Shown here in pieces: positions 8,674-17,802 of a stretch of 64,000 nucleotides of DNA. Source of the DNA: Arthrobacter rhizophilus (GTDB lineage: Bacteria; Actinomycetota; Actinomycetes; Actinomycetales; Micrococcaceae); contig NZ_JAPFFT010000012.1 in the NCBI RefSeq assembly GCF_026241105.1, forward strand, positions 62,001 to 126,000, read 5' to 3'. Below the pieces are notes generated by a model. It had not been told where the DNA came from. It worked only from the letters and a program-made list of their open reading frames with translations, and did not search any database. The stretch's first letter is position 1. Each line of letters starts with the position of its first letter. Position numbers and translations under genes: made by a program.

Positions 8674-9385
8674 TCATTGTTCGTTGCCTGCGATGCGTGC
8701 GGCGCTGCGTGCTTCGAACACTGGCCGCTCCAAGAGCCAAGGAATGATCTTCTCGTCTGCGGAGCCCTTTCGGGGCCGGGCTGCCTCCATCCATGCGGCC
8801 GGGAGGGCATCGAGGGACGCCACTGACTCACGGGCCGCTTTCGCGGCGCGGAGTGAGGATCTGGCCAAGTACAGCACGAACGGATCTGCGTCGCCATTGC
8901 GGTAATTGTTGAGCAAGGAAAAGTAGGTCTCCACGTCTGCAACCATGGCCGAAGCGATCGGTATTACGGTGTTTTTGGTCAGCCCCCGCCGACGGGAGAT
9001 TGCTCCGACCAGCGGCCGGCCAATACGGCCATTGCCGTCGGTGAACGGGTTGATGGATTCGAAATGTGCGTGCGCAATAGCGGCTTGGGCCATGATGGGG
9101 ACGTCTCGCCGGGCGCAGAACGCCATGAGATCGTCCATGAGTCCGGGGACGAACCCTGCGGGCGGTGGCACATGAATGGCAGCAGGTGAGTAATCGCTTC
9201 CGCCGATCCAGTTCTGGACGTCCCGGTACGAACCACGATGGGTTCACGTCCTGGCTCGAACCAGAGATCCGCTATGAGCGGTGGCAGCGACACCTCTACC
9301 TCTGTGAACTCCCGATCCTCGCGGGCGGTCGTCCGGATGACTTCCATGGCAGAATCTTGCTTCCGTGCGCGGACCAAGTAGCCAT
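8674..9385 (-). pseudogene. Fic/DOC family protein, broken by frameshifts and an internal deletion
   Basis: The probable original start is the ATG at 9385, behind a good AGGAGG, reading MATWSAHGSKILPWKSSG. The frame is lost near 9318, where a second frame continues with EDREFTEVEVSLPPLIADLWFEPGRE. Near 9175 a third frame takes over with VPPPAGFVPGLMDDL and the Fic core HAHFESINPFTDGNGRIGRPL, ending at 8674. Between the second and third segments, roughly 80-100 residues normally found in Fic N-terminal regions are missing, including the EAxxSSxIEG part. The catalytic histidine of HPFxxGNGR is an asparagine (INPFTDGNGR), so even the best-preserved part would lack AMP-transferase chemistry. It is adjacent to the SNF2 helicase gene. 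Confidence 0.85.
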
Positions 9386-9487
9386 GTAGCCTCCTGAAAA
9401 CTGTGAATTAGCGGCTCGTTATTCACATTTCATGGCAAAAAAGTGATTAATGGTGATCTTGGTGGTCATTTCTCGGAGGGATGTGCC

Positions 9488-12400
9488 CTACTCCGCGAAC
9501 AGCCCCGCCAGGTCTTCCGCCGTCAGGGCACCCCCGGCCAGGGCATCGCCTTCCATGACATCCGCGAAGAGCTGCGACTTCTTGGCCTTGAGCGCCATGA
9601 CCTTTTCCTCGATGGTGTCCTTTGCTACCAGGCGGTAGACCATCACGTTCCTGGCCTGCCCGATCCTGTGGGTACGGTCTACGGCTTGTGCCTCGGAGGC
9701 CGGGTTCCACCATGGATCCAGCAGGAATACGTAGTCGGCCTCCGTCAGGTTCAGTCCGAACCCTCCGGCTTTCAAGGAAATGAGGAACACGGGCGCCGCG
9801 CCGTTCTTGAATTCGCTGACGACGTCGGACCGGTTCCGGGTGCTGCCGTCGAGATAGCAGAACTCCGTACCCTCTTCCTCAAGACGCTGGCGGACCTTGC
9901 CCAGGAATCCCGTGAACTGGCTGAAAATGAGCGCCCTGTGCCCCTCGGCGACGATGTCCTCAAGCTGCTCGAACAACACATCCAGCTTGGACGAGCGCAC
10001 CGCGGACAACGACTCATCCACCAGGGAAACGTCCAGGCTCAACTGCCGGAGCAGGGTGAGCGACTGGAAAATGGTGAAGCGGTTCTTGTTGACGTCGTCA
10101 ATGAGCCCAAGGATCTTCTGCCGTTCACGCTGCAAGTGGGTTTGGTACACCTTTTGGTGCCGTGGGTTGAGGACCACTTCAAGGACTTGCTCCTGCTTGG
10201 GCGGCAGGTCCTTGATGACCTGCTCTTTGGTGCGGCGCATCATGAGCGGACGGACCCGACGGCGGAGCTTGGCGAGCTGGGCCTTGTCGCCGTTCTTTTC
10301 GACCGGCTTCTGGTAGTACTCCGCGAAGCGGCGCGGGCTGGAGAACAGCCCCGGCGCCACGATGGAGGTCAGCGCCCAGAATTCCATGAGGTTGTTTTCC
10401 AGCGGCGTTCCCGTGATGGCCAGCTTGAACGATGCCGGGAGTTTCCGGGCGCACTGGTACGCCTTGGACTGGTGGTTCTTCACGAACTGGGCTTCGTCGA
10501 GCATGAGCCCGGCCCACGCCTTGGCGGCATAGGCCTCGTAGTCGATCCGGAACAGCGCGTAGGAAGTGATGACGACGTCGGTCCCGGCCATGGCTTCTTG
10601 CGGATCCGTGCCGCTCTTGGCGAAGGTCTCCCCGATGGTCTTCATGCTAAGCCCGGGCGCGAAGCGTTGCACTTCGGCGGCCCAGTTTCCCACCACGCTG
10701 GTGGGTGCGACTACCAGAAAAGGAGCGCTGCCACCGGAAGCAGATGCGGCCTCCTCCTTCGCCGCGCACATCAAGGCGATCGCCTGCACGGTCTTGCCGA
10801 GGCCCATGTCGTCCGCCAGGACACCACCCAGGCTGTGACGGTACAGGAAACTCAGCCAGTTGAAGCCCTCCAGCTGGTACGGACGGAGCTCAGCGTCAAG
10901 CGAGCCCGGCAGCGGCAACCCGGTCACGCCGTCGTCGAGCAATCCGCCCACGGCCTCGCGCCATGCGGCCGCTTGCTCGTCAACAATCCCTAGTTGCGCG
11001 AGCTCATCCCAAAGCCCGGCCTGGAAGCGGCTGATCTGCAGGGTGCCGTGCCGGTCCGGGTTATCCTGCAAGGACCTGGCCTCGTCGATGAGAGCACGGA
11101 GTTGGTGCAGCTCGGGCAGGTCAAGCGAGAAGTAGGCGCCGCTGGGCAGAAGCATACGGCTCTGGCCCGCGGCGAGGGCAGAAAACACCGCGGCGAAGGA
11201 CACCGGTTCGCCCTCGAGCGTGATGACGATGCCGAGATCGAACCAGTCGCGGCTGTCCGTCGCCTTGGTCGAAATGGAGACAACGGGAGCCTCAGTGGCT
11301 TCGCGGTAGTCGGCGATCTCGCCGGAGGTGTCCACGACGACGTCGGGCAGTTCGCGGAGCCGGGGCAGTACCTCCTCGGTGAAAGCCAGCGTGTCCAGCC
11401 CGTCTAGCGCTACCGAGGCCGCCAGCCGGGGGGCTCCCCATCCGCCGCTCGAGGATTCGCCCAGCGCGCCAACCGTGTCCCAAGGCCGGCCCAAGATCTC
11501 CAGGATCCGAGCTTCCTCCGCGTCGTCGCGGTAGCCGTGATCGTCCGGGTGTCGCCAGAGGGGCTGGGCAGTCACGAGCTTGCCGGCCTTGTAGTGCCAC
11601 TCCCAGTGCAGCCGCACCCGGTGGTCAGCGCCGTAGTTCGCCAGCAGGGACAGCGTGGGCACTGCGAGGACAGGCAACTCCACGGAATGGTCCGCCGCCG
11701 TGACCCGGGTGGATTGCTTGAGCTTCGGATAGAACGCAGTGAGGAATCGTTCCTCGTCTTTGGCCGGGATCTGGAGCCGGGACGCGCCCATGACGAAGTC
11801 CAGCAGTTCTTGCGACTCGCCGCCCTCCAGCGGGGCCAGCGTGATGAGGTTCTCGGGGGCCGAAACGCCGGGCAGATGCCCATCGCCAGGGCCCGTGAAG
11901 AACAAGCCATGCGCCGGGCGGCCGATCAAGCCCAAGGTCGCCGTATCAAGGGCGTCCCCGCCCAGGGTCACCGACGGCGCCAGCTGCAGCCCGTCGTCGG
12001 GCCGGCTGAGGTCAAGCCCGACGACGGCGGGCTCCCCAGCGATGCGGACGGGTTCAGTCCCGCCGGAGTGGATGAGCGCGACCCCCACTTTCGCGGCCTC
12101 AGCCAGCAGGCTCCACAGGTTCTTGCCGGCGAATTCGTTGAGCAACATCCACATGCTCGACGTGAGCTGCCGGTAGTCCGTGGTGGAATGCGCGGCAAGG
12201 AAGTTCTGCATCCAGTCGATGTGGGCTTCGTTGAATTCGCGCTTGTAGCCTAGGTAGTTCAAGTTGGTCCAGGAGACGTCGCCGCGGATCCACTTGCCCT
12301 TGGCTCCCATCATCACCGGGCGGGCCTTGAGCTGGCGCACGCTTCGGAGCGGATCGCGCCGGCCTGTGTAGGAGAAGTGCGGGGCGGGCTCTTCCACTTC

Positions 12401-12862
12401 GAACGCCAGCGCCAAGGGGAGGCCTTGGCCTTGCGGGGCGGTTCCCGGAGTGGCGATGAGCTTGCTGAGGGCCTGTTCCCACGCCGGCCGCTGCACCGTT
12501 CCACCAGCCTGGGCCGTCTGTCCGAACGCCGGGGCGCTGAGCAACTGAGCCCGCACGGCAGGATGGTCCTCGGCGGCGAAGAGAAGGGCGGCCACGTGTT
12601 TGCAGTCTTTGCGGACAGGGCAGCTGCACACCCCTACAGTGCAGCTCCAGCCGCCGGGCTTGCGGACCAGCTTGGCCGACGTCGAATACGCTGATGGGCC
12701 ACTGCCCCGGACCTTGCCCATCATCAAACCCGTAGCCGAGTCGAAAGTGATGCTGCTGACCCGGCTTCCCATGGCATAGGCGAGACCGGCCGCCAAGGAG
12801 CGGTCGTTAATGGCGGGTGTCTGAATCGCCAGTTCCCAGGAGTCGTCTGAGTGGGAAGGCAT
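9488..12862 (-). CDS. SNF2/RapA-type ATP-dependent helicase with SWIM zinc finger
   Basis: 1124 residues. The N-terminus has a SWIM zinc-binding motif (C79-x-C81 ... C87-x-H89, in GVCSCPVRKDCKHV). A long poorly conserved middle region follows. The SNF2 ATPase core starts near residue 660, with LRPYQLEGFNWL, Walker A DDMGLGKT (about 680-690), the DEAQ box LDEAQFVKN (about 787-795) and ITGTPLENN. The second lobe has ALIFSQFTGFLGK, LKAGGFGLNLTEAD and DRTHRIGQ. Such actinobacterial proteins are DNA translocases or nucleoprotein remodellers. The gene stands alone, with the divergent DMP19-like gene upstream and the Fic remnant downstream. Its cellular role is not defined by context. Confidence 0.93.
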   Translation of the reverse strand: MPSHSDDSWELAIQTPAINDRSLAAGLAYAMGSRVSSITFDSATGLMMGKVRGSGPSAYSTSAKLVRKPGGWSCTVGVCSCPVRKDCKHVAALLFAAEDHPAVRAQLLSAPAFGQTAQAGGTVQRPAWEQALSKLIATPGTAPQGQGLPLALAFEVEEPAPHFSYTGRRDPLRSVRQLKARPVMMGAKGKWIRGDVSWTNLNYLGYKREFNEAHIDWMQNFLAAHSTTDYRQLTSSMWMLLNEFAGKNLWSLLAEAAKVGVALIHSGGTEPVRIAGEPAVVGLDLSRPDDGLQLAPSVTLGGDALDTATLGLIGRPAHGLFFTGPGDGHLPGVSAPENLITLAPLEGGESQELLDFVMGASRLQIPAKDEERFLTAFYPKLKQSTRVTAADHSVELPVLAVPTLSLLANYGADHRVRLHWEWHYKAGKLVTAQPLWRHPDDHGYRDDAEEARILEILGRPWDTVGALGESSSGGWGAPRLAASVALDGLDTLAFTEEVLPRLRELPDVVVDTSGEIADYREATEAPVVSISTKATDSRDWFDLGIVITLEGEPVSFAAVFSALAAGQSRMLLPSGAYFSLDLPELHQLRALIDEARSLQDNPDRHGTLQISRFQAGLWDELAQLGIVDEQAAAWREAVGGLLDDGVTGLPLPGSLDAELRPYQLEGFNWLSFLYRHSLGGVLADDMGLGKTVQAIALMCAAKEEAASASGGSAPFLVVAPTSVVGNWAAEVQRFAPGLSMKTIGETFAKSGTDPQEAMAGTDVVITSYALFRIDYEAYAAKAWAGLMLDEAQFVKNHQSKAYQCARKLPASFKLAITGTPLENNLMEFWALTSIVAPGLFSSPRRFAEYYQKPVEKNGDKAQLAKLRRRVRPLMMRRTKEQVIKDLPPKQEQVLEVVLNPRHQKVYQTHLQRERQKILGLIDDVNKNRFTIFQSLTLLRQLSLDVSLVDESLSAVRSSKLDVLFEQLEDIVAEGHRALIFSQFTGFLGKVRQRLEEEGTEFCYLDGSTRNRSDVVSEFKNGAAPVFLISLKAGGFGLNLTEADYVFLLDPWWNPASEAQAVDRTHRIGQARNVMVYRLVAKDTIEEKVMALKAKKSQLFADVMEGDALAGGALTAEDLAGLFAE

Positions 12863-13028
12863 TCTTTGGGGCTACTTTCGGCAGGAGGCTATCTATGAAT
12901 CCTAGTCAGCCGCGAGCAGCGCTGAAACTTTGCCGGACGTTCACCTCGGCCTAGCCTGCCCGGCTGCCGCCCCCGCGTACGTTGAAAGGGTCCGGAGAGC
13001 ACAAGCTTCCTAGCAGTGAGGAAATCCC

Positions 13029-13859
13029 ATGACCAGCATTGAGAACCCCGTCGTTCTGACGAAGGACAGCATCGAGGCCGACAGCGCCGACGTTGTGGAC
13101 GTGAACGTCACCGTGGTCAACGAGATGTACGAGGAGCTCCTCAACCATGAGGAAATCGCTACCAACGCTCTGCGCAGCTACTTTGTGGACTACTACCTGA
13201 CGCAGGCACTGGCAGGCGGCTTCGCCCAGTACGTATTCACCGTCCCGGAGCGCGAAGAAGTGGACACGTTTGTCCGCGAAGGCCTCGAAGCCATGGGCGC
13301 CACCGGCCACCTTGAGCTGTTCAACCGCACCGCGGCAGCTTTCGACGCCCTGTCCGAGGACGACGCCGAGGCCTACCTGGATGGCGACCTTGACGAGTCG
13401 GAAGAGGCACCGGAAGCCGTTGCCGAACTCGAAGCCCTCGACGGCGAATTCGAATCCCTCCTGGAGACCGAGGACATCATCGAACTCAATGCAGCGTGGC
13501 TCCGCAGCCAGGATGGCGTCCTCTACTTGGACGAGGAACAGCTCAAGGCTCACATCGCCGAGCGCGTCGCCCTCATTCCAAACCTCGAAGAGCGCCAGGC
13601 CGAGGCCGCCGAAGCCGAGCTCGAAAATGCCCCTGAATTCGAGCTCATCATCCGTGAACTGTGCGACGCCGCCGGCTACGAGCTGGAGAAGATCACCATG
13701 GGCGATCCCAACTACGAGCACGACGGCGAGACGATCCTCGCTTGGCACTTCGCCACGGACCATGGCAACTACATCATGATCGAAGAGGACGACGAAGCCT
13801 TCATGATCCACCCGGAAACGAAGGAAATCATCGCGGCCGTCGAGTTCGAAGACGCCTAA
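13029..13859 (+). CDS. DMP19/DUF4375-like acidic protein
   Basis: 276 residues, very acidic (many Glu/Asp runs such as EDDAEAYLDGDLDESEEAPEA), starting behind GAGGAA. The N-terminal third NEMYEELLNHEEIATNALRSYFVDYYLTQALAGGFAQYVF resembles the DMP19 / DUF4375 fold, whose studied neisserial member is a DNA mimic. The acidic character would suit such a role, but this is inference. The second half (EKITMGDPNYEHDGETILAWHFATDHGNYIMIE, PETKEIIAAVEFED) looks like a separate small beta domain. It is divergent from the SNF2 gene with 166 bases between them. Confidence 0.65.
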   Translation: MTSIENPVVLTKDSIEADSADVVDVNVTVVNEMYEELLNHEEIATNALRSYFVDYYLTQALAGGFAQYVFTVPEREEVDTFVREGLEAMGATGHLELFNRTAAAFDALSEDDAEAYLDGDLDESEEAPEAVAELEALDGEFESLLETEDIIELNAAWLRSQDGVLYLDEEQLKAHIAERVALIPNLEERQAEAAEAELENAPEFELIIRELCDAAGYELEKITMGDPNYEHDGETILAWHFATDHGNYIMIEEDDEAFMIHPETKEIIAAVEFEDA

Positions 13860-13860
13860 A

Positions 13861-13974
13861 AACGCTCGCTCACCTCTAAGCCTTCCAAGGCAAACGCTCC
13901 TTCAGATCCGCCGGCCCGGCCGGACAGATCTGAAGGAGCGTTTGTTGTTTGGTGCGCAAAGGTGAGCGAGGGTT
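13861..13974. repeat. Compound palindromic intergenic repeat (family A) filling the gap between convergent genes
   Basis: The outer arms AACGCTCGCTCACCT (13861-13875) and AGGTGAGCGAGGGTT (13960-13974) are near-complements. The inner arms CAAACGCTCCTTCAGATC (13891-13908) and its exact complement (13927-13944) form an 18-base perfect stem. The repeat occupies the whole space between the stop codons of the DMP19-like gene and the lipoprotein gene. It could act as a bidirectional terminator. The same core words recur at 41250-41366 and 42918-43160, so it is a repeat family rather than an ordinary terminator. Confidence 0.8.
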
Positions 13975-14517
13975 TCAGTAGGCCATTCCGCTTGCTGTCA
14001 CCATGGAGCCGGACGGGCTGACCAAGGACCAGACACCGCCCACGCCCTGGCCCTTGATGTCGCCGGCGGCTTTGTCTTGCCCGAAGAAGTAGATGGGCAT
14101 GCCGTTGATGGTGATCTGCATCTTGCCGTCTGCCGTGGGGATGGTGCCGAGGGTTCCACTCACGTCCTCAGCTGTCGGCTTGCTCGACGTCGTTGTCACG
14201 GCTGGCCACGAGGTGGCGCAGCCTCCGGTGCAGGCGCTCTTGCCCGAATCCTTGACGTCCTTGGTGAAGAAGTACACGCTCCTGCCGTTCGCGGCCACCA
14301 CAATCTGGCCGGCGCTCGACGTCGCGGTCTCCAGGTCATAAGCAGCGGCGGAAGCGCTCGACGACGGTGCCGGACTCGTCGCCGTCGGGCTCGGCGCCGC
14401 GGCACTTGAGCTCGCCGGGCTTGAGGAAGTTGTAGAAGTCCCCGGGCTGCCTCCGCAGGCACTAAGGACAATGGCCAGTGCAAGGACGCCCAGACCGGTG
14501 CCTAGTTGCTTCTTCAT
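13975..14517 (-). CDS. Secreted lipoprotein with COG4315-type (YxFxxD) repeats
   Basis: 180 residues. The signal peptide ends in a lipobox at LSACGG (cysteine about residue 21), then a Ser/Thr/Ala/Pro linker of about 40 residues. Two related modules follow: GQIVVAANGRSVYFFTKDVKDSGKSACTGGCATSWP and GKMQITINGMPIYFFGQDKAAGDIKGQGVGGVW. Each module is of the Y-x-[FWY]-x-x-D type found in predicted surface lipoproteins of unknown function. The Cys pair in SACTGGCATSWP is typical of the family. The gene is divergent from an ECF sigma factor with a dyad-rich spacer between them, so it may be a target of that sigma factor. Confidence 0.85.
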   Translation of the reverse strand: MKKQLGTGLGVLALAIVLSACGGSPGTSTTSSSPASSSAAAPSPTATSPAPSSSASAAAYDLETATSSAGQIVVAANGRSVYFFTKDVKDSGKSACTGGCATSWPAVTTTSSKPTAEDVSGTLGTIPTADGKMQITINGMPIYFFGQDKAAGDIKGQGVGGVWSLVSPSGSMVTASGMAY

Positions 14518-14571
14518 GGCGTGCTCCTTTGCTTGGACCGGCCGTGGACGTGCCGGAAACTAACCCGTACG

Positions 14572-14630
14572 ACGACGTGGGGTGAAGAATGGTTCAAAGG
14601 GCTGAACCATTTTCGTGTCGGGCACGTCGT
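14572..14630. promoter_or_regulatory. Nested inverted repeats between lipoprotein gene and ECF sigma gene
   Basis: The inner arms AATGGTTCA (14588-14596) and TGAACCATT (14603-14611) are exact complements around a six-base centre. The outer arms ACGACGTG (14572-14579) and CACGTCGT (14623-14630) are also exact complements. The element sits between two divergent starts (14517 minus, 14672 plus). It could be an operator or an RNA hairpin in the leader of the sigma gene. Confidence 0.5.
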
Positions 14631-14671
14631 ATCGCAGGAGAAGGGGAAGCCGCAGCAGACAGGAGGCGCCG

Positions 14672-15172
14672 ATGCCGCTCGACGAGGAGGTCGTAGCCGC
14701 GATCTACCGCGACCACGGCACAGCCCTGCGCCGCTTCGTGCTGAGCTGCACGCCGGACGCACATCTGGCTGAAGACGTGGTGCAGGAAACCATTCTTCGG
14801 GTGTGGCAGCACGCCCCCCAGATCACCGGGAGCCTGCGCAGCTATTTGTTCCGCACGGCCCGCAACGTCATTATCGACAATTATCGGAAGGCCCAGCGGC
14901 GGCCGGCCGAAGCTGCCGAACGTGACATGGCCGACCCGGAGGAAGCCACCGAACGCGTTGACGAGCTCCTCAACCGGGTCCTCATGGAAGAAGCCCTCTT
15001 GCGGCTCAGCACCGAGCACCGGGAGGTCCTGATAGCTCTGCATTACGAACGGTTCACGGTGAACGAGGCCGCGTTGAGGCTCAACATCCCCACCGGAACC
15101 GTGAAATCCCGGGCCTTCTACGCCATCAGGGCGCTTCGCACGATTCTGGACGAAATGGGGGTGCAGCGGTGA
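14672..15172 (+). CDS. ECF-type RNA polymerase sigma factor (sigma-70 family)
   Basis: 166 residues from the ATG at 14672, chosen because AGGAGG lies at 14661-14666. The frame is open for 19 codons further upstream but without a ribosome site. Region 2 is at about residues 5-75 (IYRDHGTALRRFVLSCTPDAHLAEDVVQETILRVWQH, LRSYLFRTARNVIIDNYRK). Region 4 is at about 110-160 (LSTEHREVLIALHYERFTVNEAALRLNIPTGTVKSR). Its stop overlaps the next gene's GTG by four bases, the standard arrangement of a sigma/anti-sigma pair. It would be released by the membrane anti-sigma factor in response to an envelope signal. Confidence 0.95.
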   Translation: MPLDEEVVAAIYRDHGTALRRFVLSCTPDAHLAEDVVQETILRVWQHAPQITGSLRSYLFRTARNVIIDNYRKAQRRPAEAAERDMADPEEATERVDELLNRVLMEEALLRLSTEHREVLIALHYERFTVNEAALRLNIPTGTVKSRAFYAIRALRTILDEMGVQR

Positions 15173-15864
15173 ACGAAACAGGACTTCACCAATTGCTGGG
15201 CGCCTACCTGCTTGGCGGCTTGGAGCCTGACGAGGCCCGGGCCTTTGAGGAGCACCTGGAATTCTGCGCTGATTGCAGGCGCGAGCTTGGCGAACTCGAA
15301 AGCCTCCCGGCCCTTCTCGACGCCGTCCCCGTGCCCGACGCCGTCGCGCTCGCCGCCGGGCGCCCCGCCGTCGAGCGCCCTTCCGACGCTCGCTCACTTT
15401 TGGGATCCTTTTCAGAATCGCTCCCGCAGCCGATCCTCCTGAAAATGGCAGCGCGGCGCCGGAAATCCCGACGCCGGTGGATGGCTCTGGTGAGTGCCGT
15501 GGCCGCCGCTTGCCTCGGATTGGGAGTCCTGGCCGGGCCGCTGCTGAACCAGCCGCCCAAGCCTGACGCCAGCTACTCGGTGCAAACGGACAACGGCCTG
15601 CAACTCACCGTGGGGCTCGTCAGGAAATCGTGGGGGACCGAGCTGCAGCTGGAAGGCCGTAGCATGCCGCTGCAAGGCACCATGTACCTGTGGGTCAAGG
15701 GCCGCGACGGCAACGAGGAATTGGCGTGCGGTTGGACCGCGACGTCCAGCGGACACATCAAGGTGACGGGCGCGACGCCGGTCCAGCTCGCCGGGATCTC
15801 GGGCGTGGAACTGCGGGACGACGCTCAGAAGACGGTCGCGGTGATTTCGGTCCCGGGGAGCTAG
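15169..15864 (+). CDS. Membrane anti-sigma factor (zinc-finger N-terminus, RskA-like C-terminus)
   Basis: 231 residues, starting at a GTG that overlaps the sigma gene's stop (GTGA, 15169-15172). The N-terminal ZAS-type motif reads FEEHLEFCADCRREL (H-x3-C-x2-C), which clamps the sigma factor. One transmembrane segment follows at about residues 105-125 (WMALVSAVAAACLGLGVLAGPLL). The extracytoplasmic domain resembles RskA (GTMYLWVKGRDGNEELACGWTATSSGHIKV). Regulated proteolysis of such proteins frees the sigma factor. It is strongly linked by overlap to the preceding gene. Confidence 0.93.
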   Translation: MNETGLHQLLGAYLLGGLEPDEARAFEEHLEFCADCRRELGELESLPALLDAVPVPDAVALAAGRPAVERPSDARSLLGSFSESLPQPILLKMAARRRKSRRRWMALVSAVAAACLGLGVLAGPLLNQPPKPDASYSVQTDNGLQLTVGLVRKSWGTELQLEGRSMPLQGTMYLWVKGRDGNEELACGWTATSSGHIKVTGATPVQLAGISGVELRDDAQKTVAVISVPGS

Positions 15865-15897
15865 GGGTCCCCGGAACCAGTCACGGCCGCCCGCCGG

Positions 15898-16731
15898 CTA
15901 CGCGGAGGCTGGTTCGTTGGCCGCAGGATCGGGCAGGTTCATTGGCTCCCACGTGGGCCTGTCCAGCCTATTGAAGCTGTAGAGATGGATTCCCGCGACG
16001 CTGTCCGGGTGCGCCATGAGTTCGGAGACGAGGCTCTCCGGTGAGTACTTGTCGCCGCTCAGGAGCCGGCGGGCGAGAGTTCCCTTGCTGCTGAGGAACT
16101 TCAGGGATGTCCCGACGCCGATCTGGGTTGCCAGGGCCAGCAGTTTGGTCCGGGGAACGGCCCCGGCCACTCCGCCCCACACCGGCAGTTCGACCCCTTC
16201 GCGACGCAGGAGTGCTGTGTATTCAAGGACCTTGGGTGCGGAGAAGCACATCTGCGTGACAACGTGCGTGGCCAGATGCTGTTTTGCCAACAGGGCATCC
16301 AAGAGGTCCAGCCCGCCCACGGAAGGATGACCTTCGGGGTAGCCGGCGATGCCCGCGGAGATCCTGCCACCGGAGTCTTCGGCGATGTCCTCCAAGAGGT
16401 GGAGGCACGATTCGTAGGGGCCAGCACCCCGCGGTCCGTCTCCCCCAATGGCGAAGACCTCGGTGATCCCTGCAGCTTCGCAGTTCCGGAGGATGCCGGA
16501 AAGCTGCGCCCGGTCCTCCAGCCCGCGTGCCGACAGGTGCGGGATCACGTTGTAGCCAAGGAGGCTGAGCTTGAGGGAGGCCTCCATGGTTCGCGTGACG
16601 CCGTGATGGGGCAAGCAGGTAACGGTGATCGTTGTGGACACAGGCACCGTGGCCTGAACCTTCTCGACGATTCCGTCCGAGGGAATGATTTCAATCCGGG
16701 TGGGGAACATGCTGGGGTCCTTACGGATCAT
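15898..16731 (-). CDS. Short methylenetetrahydrofolate reductase-family protein
   Basis: 277 residues of an MTHFR TIM barrel. Visible elements are [85 protein letters not shown] and the late [17 protein letters not shown] reduces 5,10-methylene-THF to 5-methyl-THF with FAD. This is shorter than and divergent from the standard MetF of about 300 residues, so it may act on C1 units from glycine or methylamine-type catabolism. Its ATG overlaps the lipA stop (ATGA at 16728-16731), so both genes lie behind the same glycine riboswitch. An in-frame ATG at 16710 is an alternative start. Confidence 0.8.
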   Translation of the reverse strand: MIRKDPSMFPTRIEIIPSDGIVEKVQATVPVSTTITVTCLPHHGVTRTMEASLKLSLLGYNVIPHLSARGLEDRAQLSGILRNCEAAGITEVFAIGGDGPRGAGPYESCLHLLEDIAEDSGGRISAGIAGYPEGHPSVGGLDLLDALLAKQHLATHVVTQMCFSAPKVLEYTALLRREGVELPVWGGVAGAVPRTKLLALATQIGVGTSLKFLSSKGTLARRLLSGDKYSPESLVSELMAHPDSVAGIHLYSFNRLDRPTWEPMNLPDPAANEPASA

Positions 16732-17753
16732 GCCGTGGCGTGGTGTGCGAGGAGGGTGCTGGCTTCCTGGCGGGTGGTGCCGGAGTCCTGGATGCCCTCG
16801 GCGATGTGGGCCAGGTGGGCGGGGATGTCGCGGCCTTTTTTGCGCATCGCGGTGGCCCAGAGGCGTCCGGCGCGGTAGGAGGAGCGGACCAGGGGTCCGG
16901 ACATGACGCTGAGGAAGCCGATCTCCTCGGCTTCGGCGGCGAGCTCGACGAATTCCTGGGGTTTGACCCAGCGGTCCACGGGCAGGTGCCGTTCGGAGGG
17001 GCGCAGGTACTGGGTGATGGTGATCAGGTCACAGCCCGCGGCGTGCAGGTCGGCCAGGGCTTCGGAGATTTCGGCCCGGGTTTCGCCCATGCCCAGGATC
17101 AGGTTGGATTTGGTGACCATGCCGGCGTCCCGGCCCTGGGTGATGACGTCCAGGGAGCGGTCGTAGCGGAACGCGGGGCGGATGCGCTTGAAGATCCGGG
17201 GCACGGTCTCGACGTTGTGCGCGAAGACCTCGGGGGCGGAGTCGCAGATGGCTTGGATGTGTTCGGGTTTGCCGGAGAAGTCCGGGATGAGCAGTTCCAC
17301 GCCGGTGCCGGGGTTCAGTTCGTGGATCTTGCGCACGGTTTCGGCGTAGAGCCAGACGCCTTCGTCTTCGAGGTCGTCCCGGGCGACGCCGGTGACGGTG
17401 GCGTAGCGGAGCTGCATGGCCTGGACGGAGCGGGCGACCTTGGTGGGTTCGAACCGGTCCACGGGGGAGGGTTTGCCGGTGTCGATCTGGCAGAAGTCGC
17501 AGCGGCGGGTGCATTCGGAGCCGCCGATCAGGAAGGTCGCTTCCTTGTCTTCCCAGCACTCGAAGATGTTCGGGCAGCCGGCTTCCTCGCAGACGGTGTG
17601 CAGGCCTTCTTTTTTCACGAGGTTCTTCAGGCCCACGAATTCCGGGCCCATCTGGACCTTGGCCTTGATCCACTCGGGCTTGCGTTCGACCGGGACGGCT
17701 TTGTTGCGCTGTTCAACGCGCAGCAGCTTACGGCCTTCAGGTGCCAGGGTCAT
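16728..17753 (-). CDS. lipA: Lipoyl synthase
   Basis: 341 residues from the ATG at 17753, preferred because GGAG lies just upstream of it. An ATG four codons earlier (17765) is possible. It is a radical SAM enzyme that inserts two sulfurs into octanoyl groups on lipoyl-dependent subunits such as GcvH. Both iron-sulfur cluster motifs are present: the auxiliary cluster cysteines in [12 protein letters not shown] and the radical-[11 protein letters not shown]. The C-terminal SSYRAG motif, whose serine ligates the auxiliary cluster, is also present. Length and motifs are complete. It is preceded by a tandem glycine riboswitch and overlaps a methylene-THF reductase gene, tying it to glycine cleavage rather than to general lipoate synthesis. 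Confidence 0.95.
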   Translation of the reverse strand: MTLAPEGRKLLRVEQRNKAVPVERKPEWIKAKVQMGPEFVGLKNLVKKEGLHTVCEEAGCPNIFECWEDKEATFLIGGSECTRRCDFCQIDTGKPSPVDRFEPTKVARSVQAMQLRYATVTGVARDDLEDEGVWLYAETVRKIHELNPGTGVELLIPDFSGKPEHIQAICDSAPEVFAHNVETVPRIFKRIRPAFRYDRSLDVITQGRDAGMVTKSNLILGMGETRAEISEALADLHAAGCDLITITQYLRPSERHLPVDRWVKPQEFVELAAEAEEIGFLSVMSGPLVRSSYRAGRLWATAMRKKGRDIPAHLAHIAEGIQDSGTTRQEASTLLAHHATA

Positions 17754-17802
17754 GAGGAACTCCATAATTCAGGTGGCGCGGACGCACCACGATGATTCGG
17801 TT

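Noticed and set aside
9443..10993. A 516-codon plus-strand frame opposite the SNF2 helicase
   Set aside because: Composition is that of a complementary-strand shadow of helicase codons, with no recognisable fold and no ribosome site.
14588..14611. Intrinsic terminator for the sigma factor leader
   Set aside because: There is no T-run after the AATGGTTCA hairpin on either strand; an operator or structural role is as likely, so it is listed only as a regulatory candidate.
16740..17795. A 351-codon plus-strand frame opposite lipA, rich in Gly/Asp/Val/Phe
   Set aside because: It is the reverse image of the lipA gene, whose cluster cysteines and family length are unambiguous.
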